From NCBI RefSeq assembly GCF_000813745.1, contig NZ_JWLC01000021.1, positions 124,001 to 188,000 on the forward strand: a stretch of DNA of 64,000 nt, in the 5' to 3' direction. The translations under genes and the position numbers were made by a program. The notes under the pieces were generated by a model. The model worked only from the letters and a program-made list of their open reading frames with translations, did not search any database and had not been told where the DNA came from. The stretch is from Leisingera sp. ANG-M1. Its GTDB lineage: Bacteria > Pseudomonadota > Alphaproteobacteria > Rhodobacterales > Rhodobacteraceae. Below are positions 16,557 through 25,623 of the stretch, piece by piece. Numbering within the stretch: the first letter of the stretch is position 1; each line of letters starts with the position of its first letter.

Positions 16557-17446
16557 CTGTAGTGGGTCCTTTTGTCCAGCACCAGGAACTGGAAGGCGGC
16601 CAGCGCGCCGAGCACCGCAAGCACCAGCGCCGTCATCGCGGCGGCAGCAGGGCGGTCGAAGTAGGCGAATGCGTTCTCCCAGATGTAGTAGAGGATCAGC
16701 TTGGAGCTGTCCGAGGGGCCGCCCTTGGTCAGGATGAACAGATGGTCGATCAGCTTGACCGAATTGATCATCGCGTTGACCAGGATGAACAGGGTGGTCG
16801 GCATCAAAAGCGGCAGCACGATGCGGCGCAGGTAGGTCCAGCGGCTGGCGCCTTCGATCTCGGCGGCTTCTTTCAGGTCCGGCGGGATGGTTTGCAAGGC
16901 GGCCAGGTAGAAGATCATGAAGAACCCGGCTTCTTTCCAGATAGTGACGGCGCTGACCGCCCAAAGCGCGGTGCCGGGCTGGCCCAGCCAATTGACCGGA
17001 CCGGCCCCGAACAGCGCGCCGATCTGATTGAGGATGCCGAAGCTGGGGGTGTAGAAGAACAGCCACAGGTTGGCAGCCGCAATCATCGGCAGCACGGTGG
17101 GGGTGAAATAGGCGGTGCGGACAAAGCTGCGGGCGGGGATTTTCGAGTTGGCCCAAAGCGCCATTGCCAGCGCCAGCGCGATGGAGACGGGGATTGTCAC
17201 TGCGGCGTAGAGCAGGTTGTTCCAGGCAACCAGCCAGAATGTTGGATCCTCGAACAGGTATTGGTAGTTCTCGAGCCCCACGAACTCGGAAGGGCGGCGG
17301 CGGGTGCCGCGCGACCACAGCGAGGTGACGACTGTCGCCAGGGACGGGTAGAAGGCAAAGACCGACAGCATGATCAGCGCGGGGCTGAGCAAGAGCCAGC
17401 CGTTCACGGCCCTGCGGCGGCGTTCAAGAGCAAATGCGTCGGTCAT
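16553..17446 (-). CDS. Carbohydrate ABC transporter permease (UgpA/MalF type)
   Basis: A 297-residue inner-membrane permease starting with a short cytoplasmic segment (FALERRRRAVNGW) and first helix WLLLSPALIMLSVFAFYPSL. The EAA loop is KEAAEIEGASRWTYLRRIVL, the CUT1-family signature, followed by LPLLMPTTLFILVNAMI. It overlaps the next permease by four bases (ATGA) and lies 69 bases downstream of the binding-protein gene, the usual place for a weak attenuating structure in such operons. Confidence 0.92.
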   Translation of the reverse strand: MTDAFALERRRRAVNGWLLLSPALIMLSVFAFYPSLATVVTSLWSRGTRRRPSEFVGLENYQYLFEDPTFWLVAWNNLLYAAVTIPVSIALALAMALWANSKIPARSFVRTAYFTPTVLPMIAAANLWLFFYTPSFGILNQIGALFGAGPVNWLGQPGTALWAVSAVTIWKEAGFFMIFYLAALQTIPPDLKEAAEIEGASRWTYLRRIVLPLLMPTTLFILVNAMINSVKLIDHLFILTKGGPSDSSKLILYYIWENAFAYFDRPAAAAMTALVLAVLGALAAFQFLVLDKRTHYR

Positions 17447-17515
17447 GCGGTGTCCTGGCTGAAGCGGGCGCCGGGGGGTAACCCGGCGCCCGGAGTTTCC
17501 ACAGATTTGGGCGGC

Positions 17516-18778
17516 TTATTTGTAAGCGCGCAGCAGGCGTTCGGCGGCGGCCTGTGCTTCGCCCAGGGCCTGTTCGGCGGTCTTCTCGCCGGTCAGCGCC
17601 GATTGGATCGCGGCGTTCAGCCCGTCGCGCACCCGGGCGGTTTCGAAGGTCGAGAATTCGGCCACCGCGTGCTGCAGCTGGTCGCGGGCCACCAGCGCGG
17701 GCGGGAACCCTGCGGTGTAGGCTTTCAGCGTCTCGGTCTCGTAAGCGGCGGGCGATACGCCCATATAGCCGGTGGCAATCGACCATTCGGCGGCCTGCTC
17801 CGGCGCAGTCATGAATTTGATCAGCTCCAGCGCGGCGTCTTTCTCTTCTGCGGTGCTGTTCTTGAACACATAGAAGTTGCCGCCGCCGGTGGGCGAGCCC
17901 AGGCGCACATTGCCCGGCAGCTTGGCGACGCCGAAATCGAATTCAGCGTTGTTCTTGACTGCGGTCAGGTTGCCGGTCGAATGCCACATCATCGCGGTTT
18001 TGCCTTCCAGGAAAGCCTGGCGCAAGGTGCCCCATTCCACCGTGCCTTCGGGCATGATGCCATGCTCCTGGCTGAGCGATTTCCAGAATTCCAGCGTGTC
18101 GACCACGGCTGCGTCGTCAAAATAGGTGGTCACGCCGTCGTCGGACATCACTTCCTTGCCATTCTGGATCGCCAGCGCCTGGAACATCCAGTAGGGGTAG
18201 CCGGTGGAGGGAATCATCAGCCCGTGGTGTTCCTGGCTGGTCAGGGCTTTGCCCATCGAGACCAGTTCTTCCCAGGTGGCAGGCGCCTTGTCCGGATCCA
18301 GGCCTGCGGCGCGGAACATGTCCTTGTTGTAATAGGCTACGATGGTCGAGCGTTGGAACGGCACGCCCCAGGTCTTGCCTTCGATTTTGCCGTTGGCCAT
18401 CAGTGCCGGGTAGAAGCTGTTCAGCCAGGCATCCTCTTCCGTACCGTCGACCAGATCGTCAAACGGCACCACCAGGTCCTGCTCGATCAGGTCATAGGCG
18501 TCGATCGAGAACATCACCGCCAGCTGCGCAGGCTCGCCTGCTTCGAGCGCGGCCAAGGATTTGATGCGGGTGTCGTCATAATTGCCGGCATAGATCGCGT
18601 TGACCTTGATATCCGGGTTCTGGTCTTCGAATTTGGCGACGATGCCGTCGACAACCTCGGTCAGCTTGCCGCCGACGGCGATCGGGTAGTACATGGTCAG
18701 TTCGGTCCCGGCCGCGGCCGGATTGACGAGCGCGGTGGCAGCGGCGAAAATAGCCGCTACGGCAGACATACGGGTCAT
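17516..18778 (-). CDS. Extracellular solute-binding protein (UgpB-like)
   Basis: A 420-residue periplasmic binding protein of the CUT1 class. I start at the ATG at 18778, which has AAGGA eight bases upstream and leads into a signal peptide (MTRMSAVAAIFAAATALVNP); an ATG at 18805 overlaps the upstream gene. The mature protein begins TELTMYYPIAVGGKL, and has segments close to known UgpB-type proteins (TWGVPFQRSTIVAYYNKDMF, MMWHSTGNLTAVKNN). Ligand is likely a glycerol-phosphate derivative or sugar; inferred from family and the phosphodiesterase neighbour. Confidence 0.9.
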   Translation of the reverse strand: MTRMSAVAAIFAAATALVNPAAAGTELTMYYPIAVGGKLTEVVDGIVAKFEDQNPDIKVNAIYAGNYDDTRIKSLAALEAGEPAQLAVMFSIDAYDLIEQDLVVPFDDLVDGTEEDAWLNSFYPALMANGKIEGKTWGVPFQRSTIVAYYNKDMFRAAGLDPDKAPATWEELVSMGKALTSQEHHGLMIPSTGYPYWMFQALAIQNGKEVMSDDGVTTYFDDAAVVDTLEFWKSLSQEHGIMPEGTVEWGTLRQAFLEGKTAMMWHSTGNLTAVKNNAEFDFGVAKLPGNVRLGSPTGGGNFYVFKNSTAEEKDAALELIKFMTAPEQAAEWSIATGYMGVSPAAYETETLKAYTAGFPPALVARDQLQHAVAEFSTFETARVRDGLNAAIQSALTGEKTAEQALGEAQAAAERLLRAYK

Positions 18779-18779
18779 G

Positions 18780-19898
18780 TCAGAGTTCCTTCTGGGCAAG
18801 TTCAAGTGACGGGTTCAGGTGACGGGGGGCTTGGGGCCCATTTCCGGACGCTGTGTTTTGGCGAATGCGCGCCTCGGAATTCTGCTGCGGCTCCTTTTCC
18901 AACTTGCCTGTGCGGGCGTTGAAAAGGAGCCGGTCTTCTGCCGGGATGGAAATGCCAACCTGCTGGCCAAGCGCGAAATCCGCGGTGCCGGGCAGGATGG
19001 CAGCCAGGCCCTGGGCCGCGGGATGGGCCAGCGAAAGGCGGGTTTCCGATCCCAGATATTCGATGTCTTCAATTGTTGCGGTCAGATCCCCTGTGCCGGC
19101 GGGATGCACCGGCAGGGCTTCGGGCCGGACGCCCACCAGAAGGCCGCTGCCGAGGCCAAGCGCGGGCCCTTCGATCAGGGCAGCAGGCGGTTCACCGATG
19201 AATTGCGCCGCAAAAGTCGATGCTGGCTGGGTATAAAGCTCCGCCGGGCTGCCCGCCTGTTCGATGCGGCCTGCGTTCATCAGCACCACCTGGTCCGACA
19301 GGCTCATCGCCTCGCCCTGGTCGTGGGTGACATAAACCACGGTCAGCCCCAGGGTGCGGGCCAGAGCGCGGATATCCTTGCGCACGGAATGGCGCAGCTT
19401 GGCATCGAGGTTGGACAGCGGCTCGTCCATCAGGCAGAGCGGTTTTTCCGCCACCGCGGCGCGGGCCAGCGCGACCCGCTGCCGCTGGCCGCCGGACAGC
19501 TGCGCGGGCTTGCGCCGCTCCAGTCCCTGCAGGCCGGTCATCTCCAGCGCCTTGGCCAGGCGCTTGGCCTGCTCGGCGCGGCTGATGCGGCGCACCTTGA
19601 GGCCGAACAGCACGTTTTCGGCAACGCTCAGATGCGGAAACAAAGCGTAGGACTGGAACACCATTGACAGGTTGCGCTGCGCGGCGGGCAGGGCGGTCAC
19701 GTCCTTGCCGCCGATGAAAATGCGCCCCTCCTGCGGCTGTTCCAGCCCTGCAATCAGGCGCAGCAGCGTGGACTTGCCGCAGCCCGAGGGGCCGAGGATC
19801 GATAGGAACGCGCCTTGCGGCAGGCTCAGGCTGATGTCCTGCACCCCGCCCTGGCCGTCCCACTGGCGGCTGACGTGCTCCAGCGCAAGAAAGCTCAT
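18780..19898 (-). CDS. ABC transporter ATP-binding protein (UgpC/MalK type)
   Basis: A 372-residue ATPase. Walker A GPSGCGKST near residue 37, Q-loop VFQSYALFPH, signature LSGGQRQRVALARA near residue 134, Walker B LCLMDEP, and the H-loop VTHDQGEAM. The C-terminal 130 residues form the regulatory OB-type domain of the MalK subfamily. The ATG overlaps the stop of the DeoR-type regulator gene. It would energise the two permeases downstream. The extreme C-terminus (after about residue 335) is unusually long and low-complexity. Confidence 0.93.
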   Translation of the reverse strand: MSFLALEHVSRQWDGQGGVQDISLSLPQGAFLSILGPSGCGKSTLLRLIAGLEQPQEGRIFIGGKDVTALPAAQRNLSMVFQSYALFPHLSVAENVLFGLKVRRISRAEQAKRLAKALEMTGLQGLERRKPAQLSGGQRQRVALARAAVAEKPLCLMDEPLSNLDAKLRHSVRKDIRALARTLGLTVVYVTHDQGEAMSLSDQVVLMNAGRIEQAGSPAELYTQPASTFAAQFIGEPPAALIEGPALGLGSGLLVGVRPEALPVHPAGTGDLTATIEDIEYLGSETRLSLAHPAAQGLAAILPGTADFALGQQVGISIPAEDRLLFNARTGKLEKEPQQNSEARIRQNTASGNGPQAPRHLNPSLELAQKEL

Positions 19899-20656
19899 GC
19901 TGCCTCTCCCGCAATAATCAGCTGATCGCGCACCGGCTCCAGCAGCGCGTCAAACGGGGCTGCGGGGCGCTGATCGATCACAATGCGGTCCGCCTCCTCC
20001 AGCCTGCCGCCGACCGCCGCGGCGCGGCGCCCGAATTTCGAGACATCCGCCACCAGGATGGAAGCCCGCGCATTGTCCCGCAGGGTCTGGCGGATCTGCA
20101 CTTCTTCCTCGTGGAAATCCAGCAGGCTGCCGTCGCTGTCGATGCCGCCGACCCCGTAGATCGCAAAATCTGCACGGTAGCCGCGGAACAGGTCCAGCAC
20201 CTGCGCGCCCAGAATGTCCCGGTCTGGCAGGCGCAGCGTGCCGCCGGGCAGAATGATCCGTGCGCCAGGTGCCTCGGACAGGGCCATGGCGGCGTTCAGG
20301 TTGTTGGTGACAATGGTGAGCCCTTCCCGTTCGGCCAGCGCGGCGGCAACCAGGGCCGGCGTGGTGCCGATTGAGAAGAACAACGTGGCCCCGTCCGGAA
20401 TCAGCGCGGCGACTTGCCCGGCAATCTGCTTCTTTGCCGCGACATTCAGGGCCGAGCGGGTGGAGTATGGCAGATTCGAGCTGCCCTCGATGAACTCGGC
20501 CCCGCCGTGCAGGCGGCGCAGCTTGCCTTGCTCGCATAAGGCGTTGATGTCGCGCCGGATCGTGTGCGGGGACACGTTCAGACGCTCCGCCAATTCGTCG
20601 ACAAGCACCCGGCCTTGGGATTGAGCGGTCTCAAGTATTGCGGTTTGTCTGGTCAT
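19895..20656 (-). CDS. DeoR/GlpR-family transcriptional repressor
   Basis: A 253-residue regulator. The helix-turn-helix (VDELAERLNVSPHTIRRDIN, near residue 18) and the sugar-phosphate-binding C-terminal domain (FFSIGTTPALVAAAL, NNLNAAMALS, ADFAIYGVGGID) are typical of DeoR proteins. The ATG at 20656 has GAGGTGG eight bases upstream; a longer frame starts inside the operator region and is unlikely. It is the first gene of the ugp-like operon and probably represses it by binding the two palindromes directly upstream, with a sugar or polyol phosphate as inducer. Confidence 0.9.
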   Translation of the reverse strand: MTRQTAILETAQSQGRVLVDELAERLNVSPHTIRRDINALCEQGKLRRLHGGAEFIEGSSNLPYSTRSALNVAAKKQIAGQVAALIPDGATLFFSIGTTPALVAAALAEREGLTIVTNNLNAAMALSEAPGARIILPGGTLRLPDRDILGAQVLDLFRGYRADFAIYGVGGIDSDGSLLDFHEEEVQIRQTLRDNARASILVADVSKFGRRAAAVGGRLEEADRIVIDQRPAAPFDALLEPVRDQLIIAGEAA

Positions 20657-20671
20657 TTGCCACCTCACAAC

Positions 20672-20684
20672 TCTCATATGAGCA
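20672..20684. promoter_or_regulatory. Proximal DeoR-type operator
   Basis: TCTCATATGAGCA contains a perfect 10-bp palindrome, CTCATATGAG (20673-20682), 16 bases upstream of the regulator start. It shares the half-site TGAGCA/TGCTCA with the distal site. GlpR-type operators known from enterics contain a similar GCTCAT core. Confidence 0.55.
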
Positions 20685-20711
20685 AATTTCATGACACTTT
20701 GATGACCATGC

Positions 20712-20725
20712 TGCTCATTAGAGCA
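20712..20725. promoter_or_regulatory. Distal DeoR-type operator
   Basis: TGCTCATTAGAGCA is a perfect inverted repeat, TGCTC-ATTA-GAGCA. Its centre is about 40 bases (four helical turns) from the centre of the proximal site, a spacing suited to cooperative binding or looping by a DeoR tetramer. Confidence 0.55.
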
Positions 20726-20918
20726 ATTTAGTCAAGAGGCAGCAGAATCATGCCCGAAAGCGGCAGGCTGCTCTTGTGGGGATCGAGACTGTGCAGCCGG
20801 AGGTGTTTAACCATTGCAGGCAGCTTTCCCTATACCGGGTTGAACCAAAGTCTGGATGTCTTTTTAACATAACCATTATTACCGGCGGCTGGGAGGCGGC
20901 GGGGTGCGCGCTACCTCC

Positions 20919-20936
20919 AACTGCGACTCCTATTAG
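20919..20936. repeat. IS30 left terminal inverted repeat
   Basis: AACTGCGACTCCTATTAG; pairs with the right end at 21990-22007 with two mismatches. Confidence 0.8.
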
Positions 20937-20970
20937 AAACCAAAGGGTTATCTAATGAGGAGAGTCTGGC

Positions 20971-21996
20971 ATGGGCGCCGTTTATTCGCAACTGAGCATC
21001 GAAGAACGCCGTAGAATTGAGCGCTGGAGGCACGCAAAAGTTCCTGTTCGCGAAATGGCACGCGTGCTGAAGCGCTCAAAATCTACCATCCATCGAGAGA
21101 TCAAACGAAATTTCTTTTCGGATCCCTGTCTGCCGAAATGCGATGGCTATTATGGTGCGGCCGCGCAGTTGATGACGTCCGGCCGACGCGCCCGGAAACG
21201 GAAACTGATCCGCTATCCGGAGTTGCGCAAGCGTGTGATCGAGCGCCTGAAGAATGGCTGGACACCAGAGCAGATTGGCAACCGGATGATCCACGAAGGT
21301 GCGAGGCAGCGAGTTTATCAGGAAACGATCTATCGCTACATCTACTCTAAAGAAGGCATGGCCGATGAGCTCTGGTGGTATCTACCTGAACACAGAATGT
21401 ACCGCCGACCGCGTCGTGCCAGAAAGCGTCAGGCGCCAAAGTTCGACCGCGATGTCAGCATCCTGTTCCGTCCCGACGGTGTCGCGCACCGCCGCCAGTT
21501 CGGGTATTGGGAGGCAGATCTTATGCTGTTCAAACAAAGCCTTGGATAATCCAATGTGACCTCCCTGGTCGAGCGTGTCAGCCGCTTCAAGGTGATCCTG
21601 AAAAACCCGAACAAACGCACAAAGCCGGTCATGGGCAAAATCATGAGGGCGATCCGCGAACTGCCCTACCTTGCGAGGAAGTCGATCACCTTTGATCGCG
21701 GCACCGAGTTCGTCAGCTGGCCGCACCTTCAAGCTGAGATCGGGACGCAAACGTGGTTTTGCGACCCCTCTTCACCCTGGCAGAAAGGCACTGTCGAGAA
21801 CACAGACCGACGGCTCCGACGCTGTCTGCCACGCATGCGCAATTTGGCGATGGTCTCAGATCACGAACTGGAGGTCCTCTGCGACCGCCTCAACAACACA
21901 CTCCGCAAATGCCTTGGGTGGAAGACGCCGGCGGAAGTCTTCCGGGAAAAGATGATGGAGGAATTAGGTCGATCTCCCTACCCTCCAAGCCAATAG
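20971..21996 (+). pseudogene. IS30-family transposase, interrupted by one in-frame stop
   Basis: The product would be about 341 residues: N-terminal helix-turn-helix (QLSIEERRRIERWRHAKVPV, SKSTIHREIKRN) and a DDE integrase core (YWEADLM, FDRGTEFVSW, then SSPWQKGTVENTDRRLRR with the catalytic Glu). The frame is continuous across the whole gene except for a TAA at 21547-21549, where the IS30 family has LG(Q/K)xNVTSLVERVSR. A CAA to TAA change is the simplest cause. Both halves stay in the same frame, so the decay is recent. Transposition would need readthrough or a helper copy. Confidence 0.88.
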
Positions 21997-22007
21997 GGGT
22001 CGCAGTT
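21990..22007. repeat. IS30 right terminal inverted repeat
   Basis: CCAATAGGGGTCGCAGTT, the reverse complement of the left repeat with two mismatches. It contains the TAG that ends the transposase. Confidence 0.8.
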
Positions 22008-22500
22008 CAGGTGTCGCTCACATTGGCAAGGGTGACTTGCGTGGTGGAAAGGCCTGGCGGACGACCAAGCCGCTTGCCGCGCTCCTACGCAGCGCGTAGC
22101 GGATTTTCATGGGATCGTTTTGCACAAGGTTATTGCAGCAGTCCAACGCAATCGGAATCAATGACTTAGCAGCGGCCGGAAAACTGCGGCAAAAAGGGGT
22201 CCTTTTCGCCTCACATCGATCGAGACCCGCCGTCCGCCGAACATTGCACGAACTCGCAAGATGCGGGACATTGCAGCCATTCTCTGCGGGTGCCCTAGCC
22301 AATCAGTCCAGGTTGACCGAGAAGTTGGTTCTCAACGTGACCCCGCCTACTGGACGTTTTTTGGCAATTTGGTCAGCCGATCTCGGCCGAGTAGCGAAAT
22401 CACAACCTTTCCGCTGACCAAGTCCCGAACCGCAATACGGACAACGTGGTGTCCCTGACATTCGACGGGGTGTCTCGGCTGGGGGCAGGACAAGCGCCGA
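22008..22500. other. Non-coding stretch between IS30 and virB11
   Basis: About 490 bases in which I find no convincing gene: short frames on both strands lack ribosome sites and show no family resemblance. It is likely debris from IS insertion or a plasmid junction. If the secretion operon once continued leftward, any further genes are not here. Confidence 0.5.
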
Positions 22501-23490
22501 CTATCCGCCTTCGCACTTCGGGAAAAACAACTCTGTGACTCCCCTTCGCCCACCTACTCGTCCAAGCTGAACAATCACATCGATGGATTGGGCGATGTAC
22601 TCTTTCACTTCTGCAAAGGTCAGCGGTGTCCCAGCGTGCAGAACCATGATGGCTAGCCGATCTATTGCGAGCTTTGCCGTCTCGGCATGCAATGTTGAGA
22701 TCGACCCGCCATGCCCGGTATTGATGGCTTCCAGATAGGTGAGCGCTTCCCGCCCGCGCAGCTCTCCTACGATAATCCGGTCCGGCCGCATTCGAAGAGA
22801 AGCCGCCAAAAGCGCATCGGTTGTCCTGGGCGAGTCTGTTCCGCGCTCGGCCAGAAGACTGACGGCATTCGGCTGACGCGGAAACAGTTCAAACGCATCT
22901 TCGATTGTAATCAGGCGCTCATCCTTGCCAGCAAACCCGAGCAGATGCCGGGCAAACGTGGTCTTGCCCGTCGATGTGCCGCCACTGATGAGAATGTTCA
23001 GACGCAGTTCGACAAGCCGCTTCAGGGCGCTGTCTAGGTCCGTTTCCGCAAGTTCGCGGACCTCTGCCATTAGTTCACGCCGCTTGTCCTCCAGCGAGAT
23101 GGCCTTGCCAAAGAGATATTCCGCCTTGAAGTCTGGAATGCCGTTGGCTGGAAACAGCCTGATTGAGACGGAGGCCCCATCTTCCACGGCAGGCGGGACC
23201 GCCACCTGCACACGGAGCGGCCGGTCCCGGAAGCTGATCTTTCCGGAAACCAGCGGCCTGGATTTCGAGACTTTGGCTTTCGCATCGCCAACGATCGCCT
23301 GAGCAATATCAACGGCAGTTTGAGCTGCTACATTTTTCCCAGCAACAGGCGTCATATGAGCCGCGCCTGACCGCTCAATCCAAACCTGCCCATTTGGATT
23401 GATGGCAAGTTCAGATATGCCTGGATCCGTGAGCCATTCTGCGAAGGGTTCGAGATAGGCGTCGACGTAGCTGGCCAGTGCAGTGGTCAC
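22501..23490 (-). CDS. virB11: Type IV secretion ATPase VirB11
   Basis: A 329-residue hexameric traffic ATPase at the cytoplasmic face of the secretion channel. Walker A GGTSTGKTTF at about residues 170-179, Asp box LITIEDAFEL, Walker B-region RPDRIIVGELRG and His box TGHGGSISTLHA are all intact. It is the last gene of the operon and overlaps virB10 by four bases. All catalytic motifs are present, so it should be active. Confidence 0.95.
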   Translation of the reverse strand: MTTALASYVDAYLEPFAEWLTDPGISELAINPNGQVWIERSGAAHMTPVAGKNVAAQTAVDIAQAIVGDAKAKVSKSRPLVSGKISFRDRPLRVQVAVPPAVEDGASVSIRLFPANGIPDFKAEYLFGKAISLEDKRRELMAEVRELAETDLDSALKRLVELRLNILISGGTSTGKTTFARHLLGFAGKDERLITIEDAFELFPRQPNAVSLLAERGTDSPRTTDALLAASLRMRPDRIIVGELRGREALTYLEAINTGHGGSISTLHAETAKLAIDRLAIMVLHAGTPLTFAEVKEYIAQSIDVIVQLGRVGGRRGVTELFFPKCEGG

Positions 23491-24860
23491 CAGATCACCA
23501 CATCCCGGTCCACCAGAACGGTGACACCGGCGCCCTGATCCACATAGATGGTCGGTTTGCGGGAGAGCTGCTCTGCAATGACTGTGCCTGTGGCGTCCTC
23601 CAAGTCCTCAGTCACTGAGACCAGAGTGTCCGATGTGGTCTCATCTTCAACGCGGGAGGCCGCGATGGATGGGCCGGCTCCAATCAGGGAGATCAGAGCA
23701 GCACCGCCAAATCTTTCGCCAAACTTACTATCGACAAGGCCGGTGACACCGGAGCGGCCCAGCTGGTCACCGCCCACTGAGGATATCTGCATGGAAACAC
23801 CTTCAGGTGTCAGAATGCGGTTCCAGGCAATCAGGATGCGCTTCTGGCCTGCATCAATGCCCGCGCTGTATGCGCCAAAGAGACGGGACCCACGCGGGAT
23901 CAGGATGTTGTCTCCGGCGAAGGAGGGGACAGGTTCTGTAACCACCGCGATGACATTGCCGGGCAAATCGCTGTTAATGGCAACCTGCAAGGCGGCCTGC
24001 ACAACTGATCCTTGGGCCAGCGTGCGGTCAGGGACTTGCATCCTTTCTGCTTGCTGAACAGTCAGGGCAGGGGCCGATTGCAGGAATGCTTCATTGGCAG
24101 ACAGCTTGCGCCTGCCAGAACTTCCATCCTGGGCGCCGTTTCCAGCTGTCACCGTGGCCTGGCTGCTGGCAAAGATCACAGCAGGCGATTCAATCTGGCG
24201 CCGCTCCAATTCGGCCGCATCCCTTGCGGCTTGTTCCGCCAGCAGCGCTTCTAACGCCAGGGCCTCACTGCTTGCCATCTCACGTTCCAGTGCTTGCCGC
24301 TGCATACGTTCCGCATCAAGCAATGCTTGCAGAGAATTCTCGCGTGCAGCTGAGGATGACTGCAATGCCAGAAGATCTGACTGCGCTTGTCTCGCAGCGG
24401 TTTCGAGTTCTGCCGCCCGGTCCTCAAAGGCTGATTTCAGCTGTTCAACTGCTTCCGCAATAACCTTATCCCTACTGGCTGTGCTTTCAGCGAGTGCCTG
24501 GCGCATCGCCGCCAGCTCTGCTGTCAGCCCTGGATCCTGCTCTGATGCCGGCGGCGGGGCAGGGACCTCAAGTGCATCTTCTATCCGGATTATTGCCTCC
24601 TCCACTCTCTGTTCCGGTTCGGGAGCTTCAAAGTTCAGCCGCCCGCCATTTGCCTGCCCTTTCTGGAAGTCTTCCACTTCGGAGGTGCTGAGCGGCTTTT
24701 CCGCATCACCTTGCAAGTCCGCGGCAAGGAGGTAGGCAGCAAAGGCACCGGCAACCGCTAGGCCTGCGCCAATGGCAGGCAGGCCGGTACGCCGCCGCGG
24801 CGCCGCTTGGGGTTTGCCCTGCATTTTCGCCAGGCGTTCTTCTAATGAATTTTCCGCCAT
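23487..24860 (-). CDS. virB10: Type IV secretion protein VirB10
   Basis: A 457-residue protein spanning both membranes and linking inner-membrane energy to the outer-membrane pore. A single transmembrane helix lies near residues 25-46 (LPAIGAGLAVAGAFAAYLLA). A long Ala/Glu/Gln-rich, probably coiled-coil periplasmic stretch (about 105-235) follows. The conserved C-terminal TrbI/VirB10 domain begins near residue 265 (VPDRTLAQGSVVQAALQVAI, IPRGSRLFGAYSAGI). The coiled-coil stretch takes the place of the Pro-rich region seen in Agrobacterium VirB10. Confidence 0.94.
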   Translation of the reverse strand: MAENSLEERLAKMQGKPQAAPRRRTGLPAIGAGLAVAGAFAAYLLAADLQGDAEKPLSTSEVEDFQKGQANGGRLNFEAPEPEQRVEEAIIRIEDALEVPAPPPASEQDPGLTAELAAMRQALAESTASRDKVIAEAVEQLKSAFEDRAAELETAARQAQSDLLALQSSSAARENSLQALLDAERMQRQALEREMASSEALALEALLAEQAARDAAELERRQIESPAVIFASSQATVTAGNGAQDGSSGRRKLSANEAFLQSAPALTVQQAERMQVPDRTLAQGSVVQAALQVAINSDLPGNVIAVVTEPVPSFAGDNILIPRGSRLFGAYSAGIDAGQKRILIAWNRILTPEGVSMQISSVGGDQLGRSGVTGLVDSKFGERFGGAALISLIGAGPSIAASRVEDETTSDTLVSVTEDLEDATGTVIAEQLSRKPTIYVDQGAGVTVLVDRDVVIW

Positions 24861-24863
24861 GGT

Positions 24864-25622
24864 TCAGTTCCGCGCATAGATGGTAGAGCTGTTACGGACG
24901 ATGCAGAGTGCGCCATCGTCGATGCGCAGCGTCCAGTATTTGCTTGTGCCCAGGACACGAACGGTATTCCCCTGCTGAGTCCAGTTTACTGTCCTCTCAC
25001 GCCCCTCTGAATCTGCCTTGAAGATGGCAGGCTGACGGATGCCTTCAGGGAAGTGGAAATAGGTATAGCGGCCGTCGTCATAGATAGAGCCGGGCTGGAA
25101 ATCTCCTTTGCCAGCAATCTTGTATCCGTAGTGTTTGGGAGGCTGATAGCTCTTTGCGGTACTGCTTGCTGCCTGGCGCCGCGTATCTTCGGGATAGGTG
25201 AAGCGGACCTCATAGAACCGTCCTTTGGGCCCCTTGATATGCCCTTCACGCAGTTCAAAGGAATAGGTGCGCCGGTTGGTGATCACCGTCATGTTTGTAA
25301 CGGCCCGGGACACATGCGGTTTGATGGAGATCACGTTGCCGAGGCCAGTAATCGGCGTGATTTCAAAGCTCTCGGTGTCACCGGCGATGACGGCATCAAA
25401 GCGCTCACCGCGGCCGAAGTGGATAGTGGTCGAGAACCGGCGGTCTGTCTCAATGACAAACACCTGGTCGGGGTCATAGATGGCGTCCCGGATGCGGATG
25501 TCTTTGTGGCCGCCGCGAGGAGTTCCAGCTGCAAGGGCAGGGGAAGCAAGCAGGGCGAGCAGCGATGCGGTCAGGCCTGCCCGCCGCAGGAATTGCGTGC
25601 TGCGCAATTGAATTGTTGTCAT
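24864..25622 (-). CDS. virB9: Type IV secretion protein VirB9
   Basis: A 252-residue outer-membrane core component. From the ATG at 25622 (GGAGA just upstream) a signal peptide reads through ASLLALLASPALAAG. The mature part has the VirB9/CagX pattern: IRDAIYDPDQVFVIETDRRF, VITNRRTYSFELREG, and the C-terminal GRYTYFHFPEGIRQPAIF. It sits between virB8 and virB10 with gaps of one and three bases. Confidence 0.94.
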   Translation of the reverse strand: MTTIQLRSTQFLRRAGLTASLLALLASPALAAGTPRGGHKDIRIRDAIYDPDQVFVIETDRRFSTTIHFGRGERFDAVIAGDTESFEITPITGLGNVISIKPHVSRAVTNMTVITNRRTYSFELREGHIKGPKGRFYEVRFTYPEDTRRQAASSTAKSYQPPKHYGYKIAGKGDFQPGSIYDDGRYTYFHFPEGIRQPAIFKADSEGRERTVNWTQQGNTVRVLGTSKYWTLRIDDGALCIVRNSSTIYARN

Positions 25623-25623
25623 C

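Larger units (their letters stand above)
20919..22007 (+). mobile_element. IS30-family insertion sequence, about 1.09 kb
   Basis: Bounded by 18-bp imperfect terminal inverted repeats (16 of 18 bases match) and filled by one IS30-type transposase gene. Size is normal for the family. The right repeat contains the transposase stop. I could not identify a convincing target-site duplication by eye. It forms the left border of the acquired secretion-system block. A fragment of a closely similar transposase is at 51857-51985. Confidence 0.85.

Noticed and set aside
16562-18922. A 786-codon open frame on the plus strand across the ugp-like genes
   Set aside because: It spans the binding-protein and permease genes on the opposite strand, and the translation is repetitive and unlike any protein. 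A high-GC shadow.
22109-22417. Small frames after IS30
   Set aside because: No ribosome site, no recognisable sequence, frames open on both strands equally; treated as non-coding.
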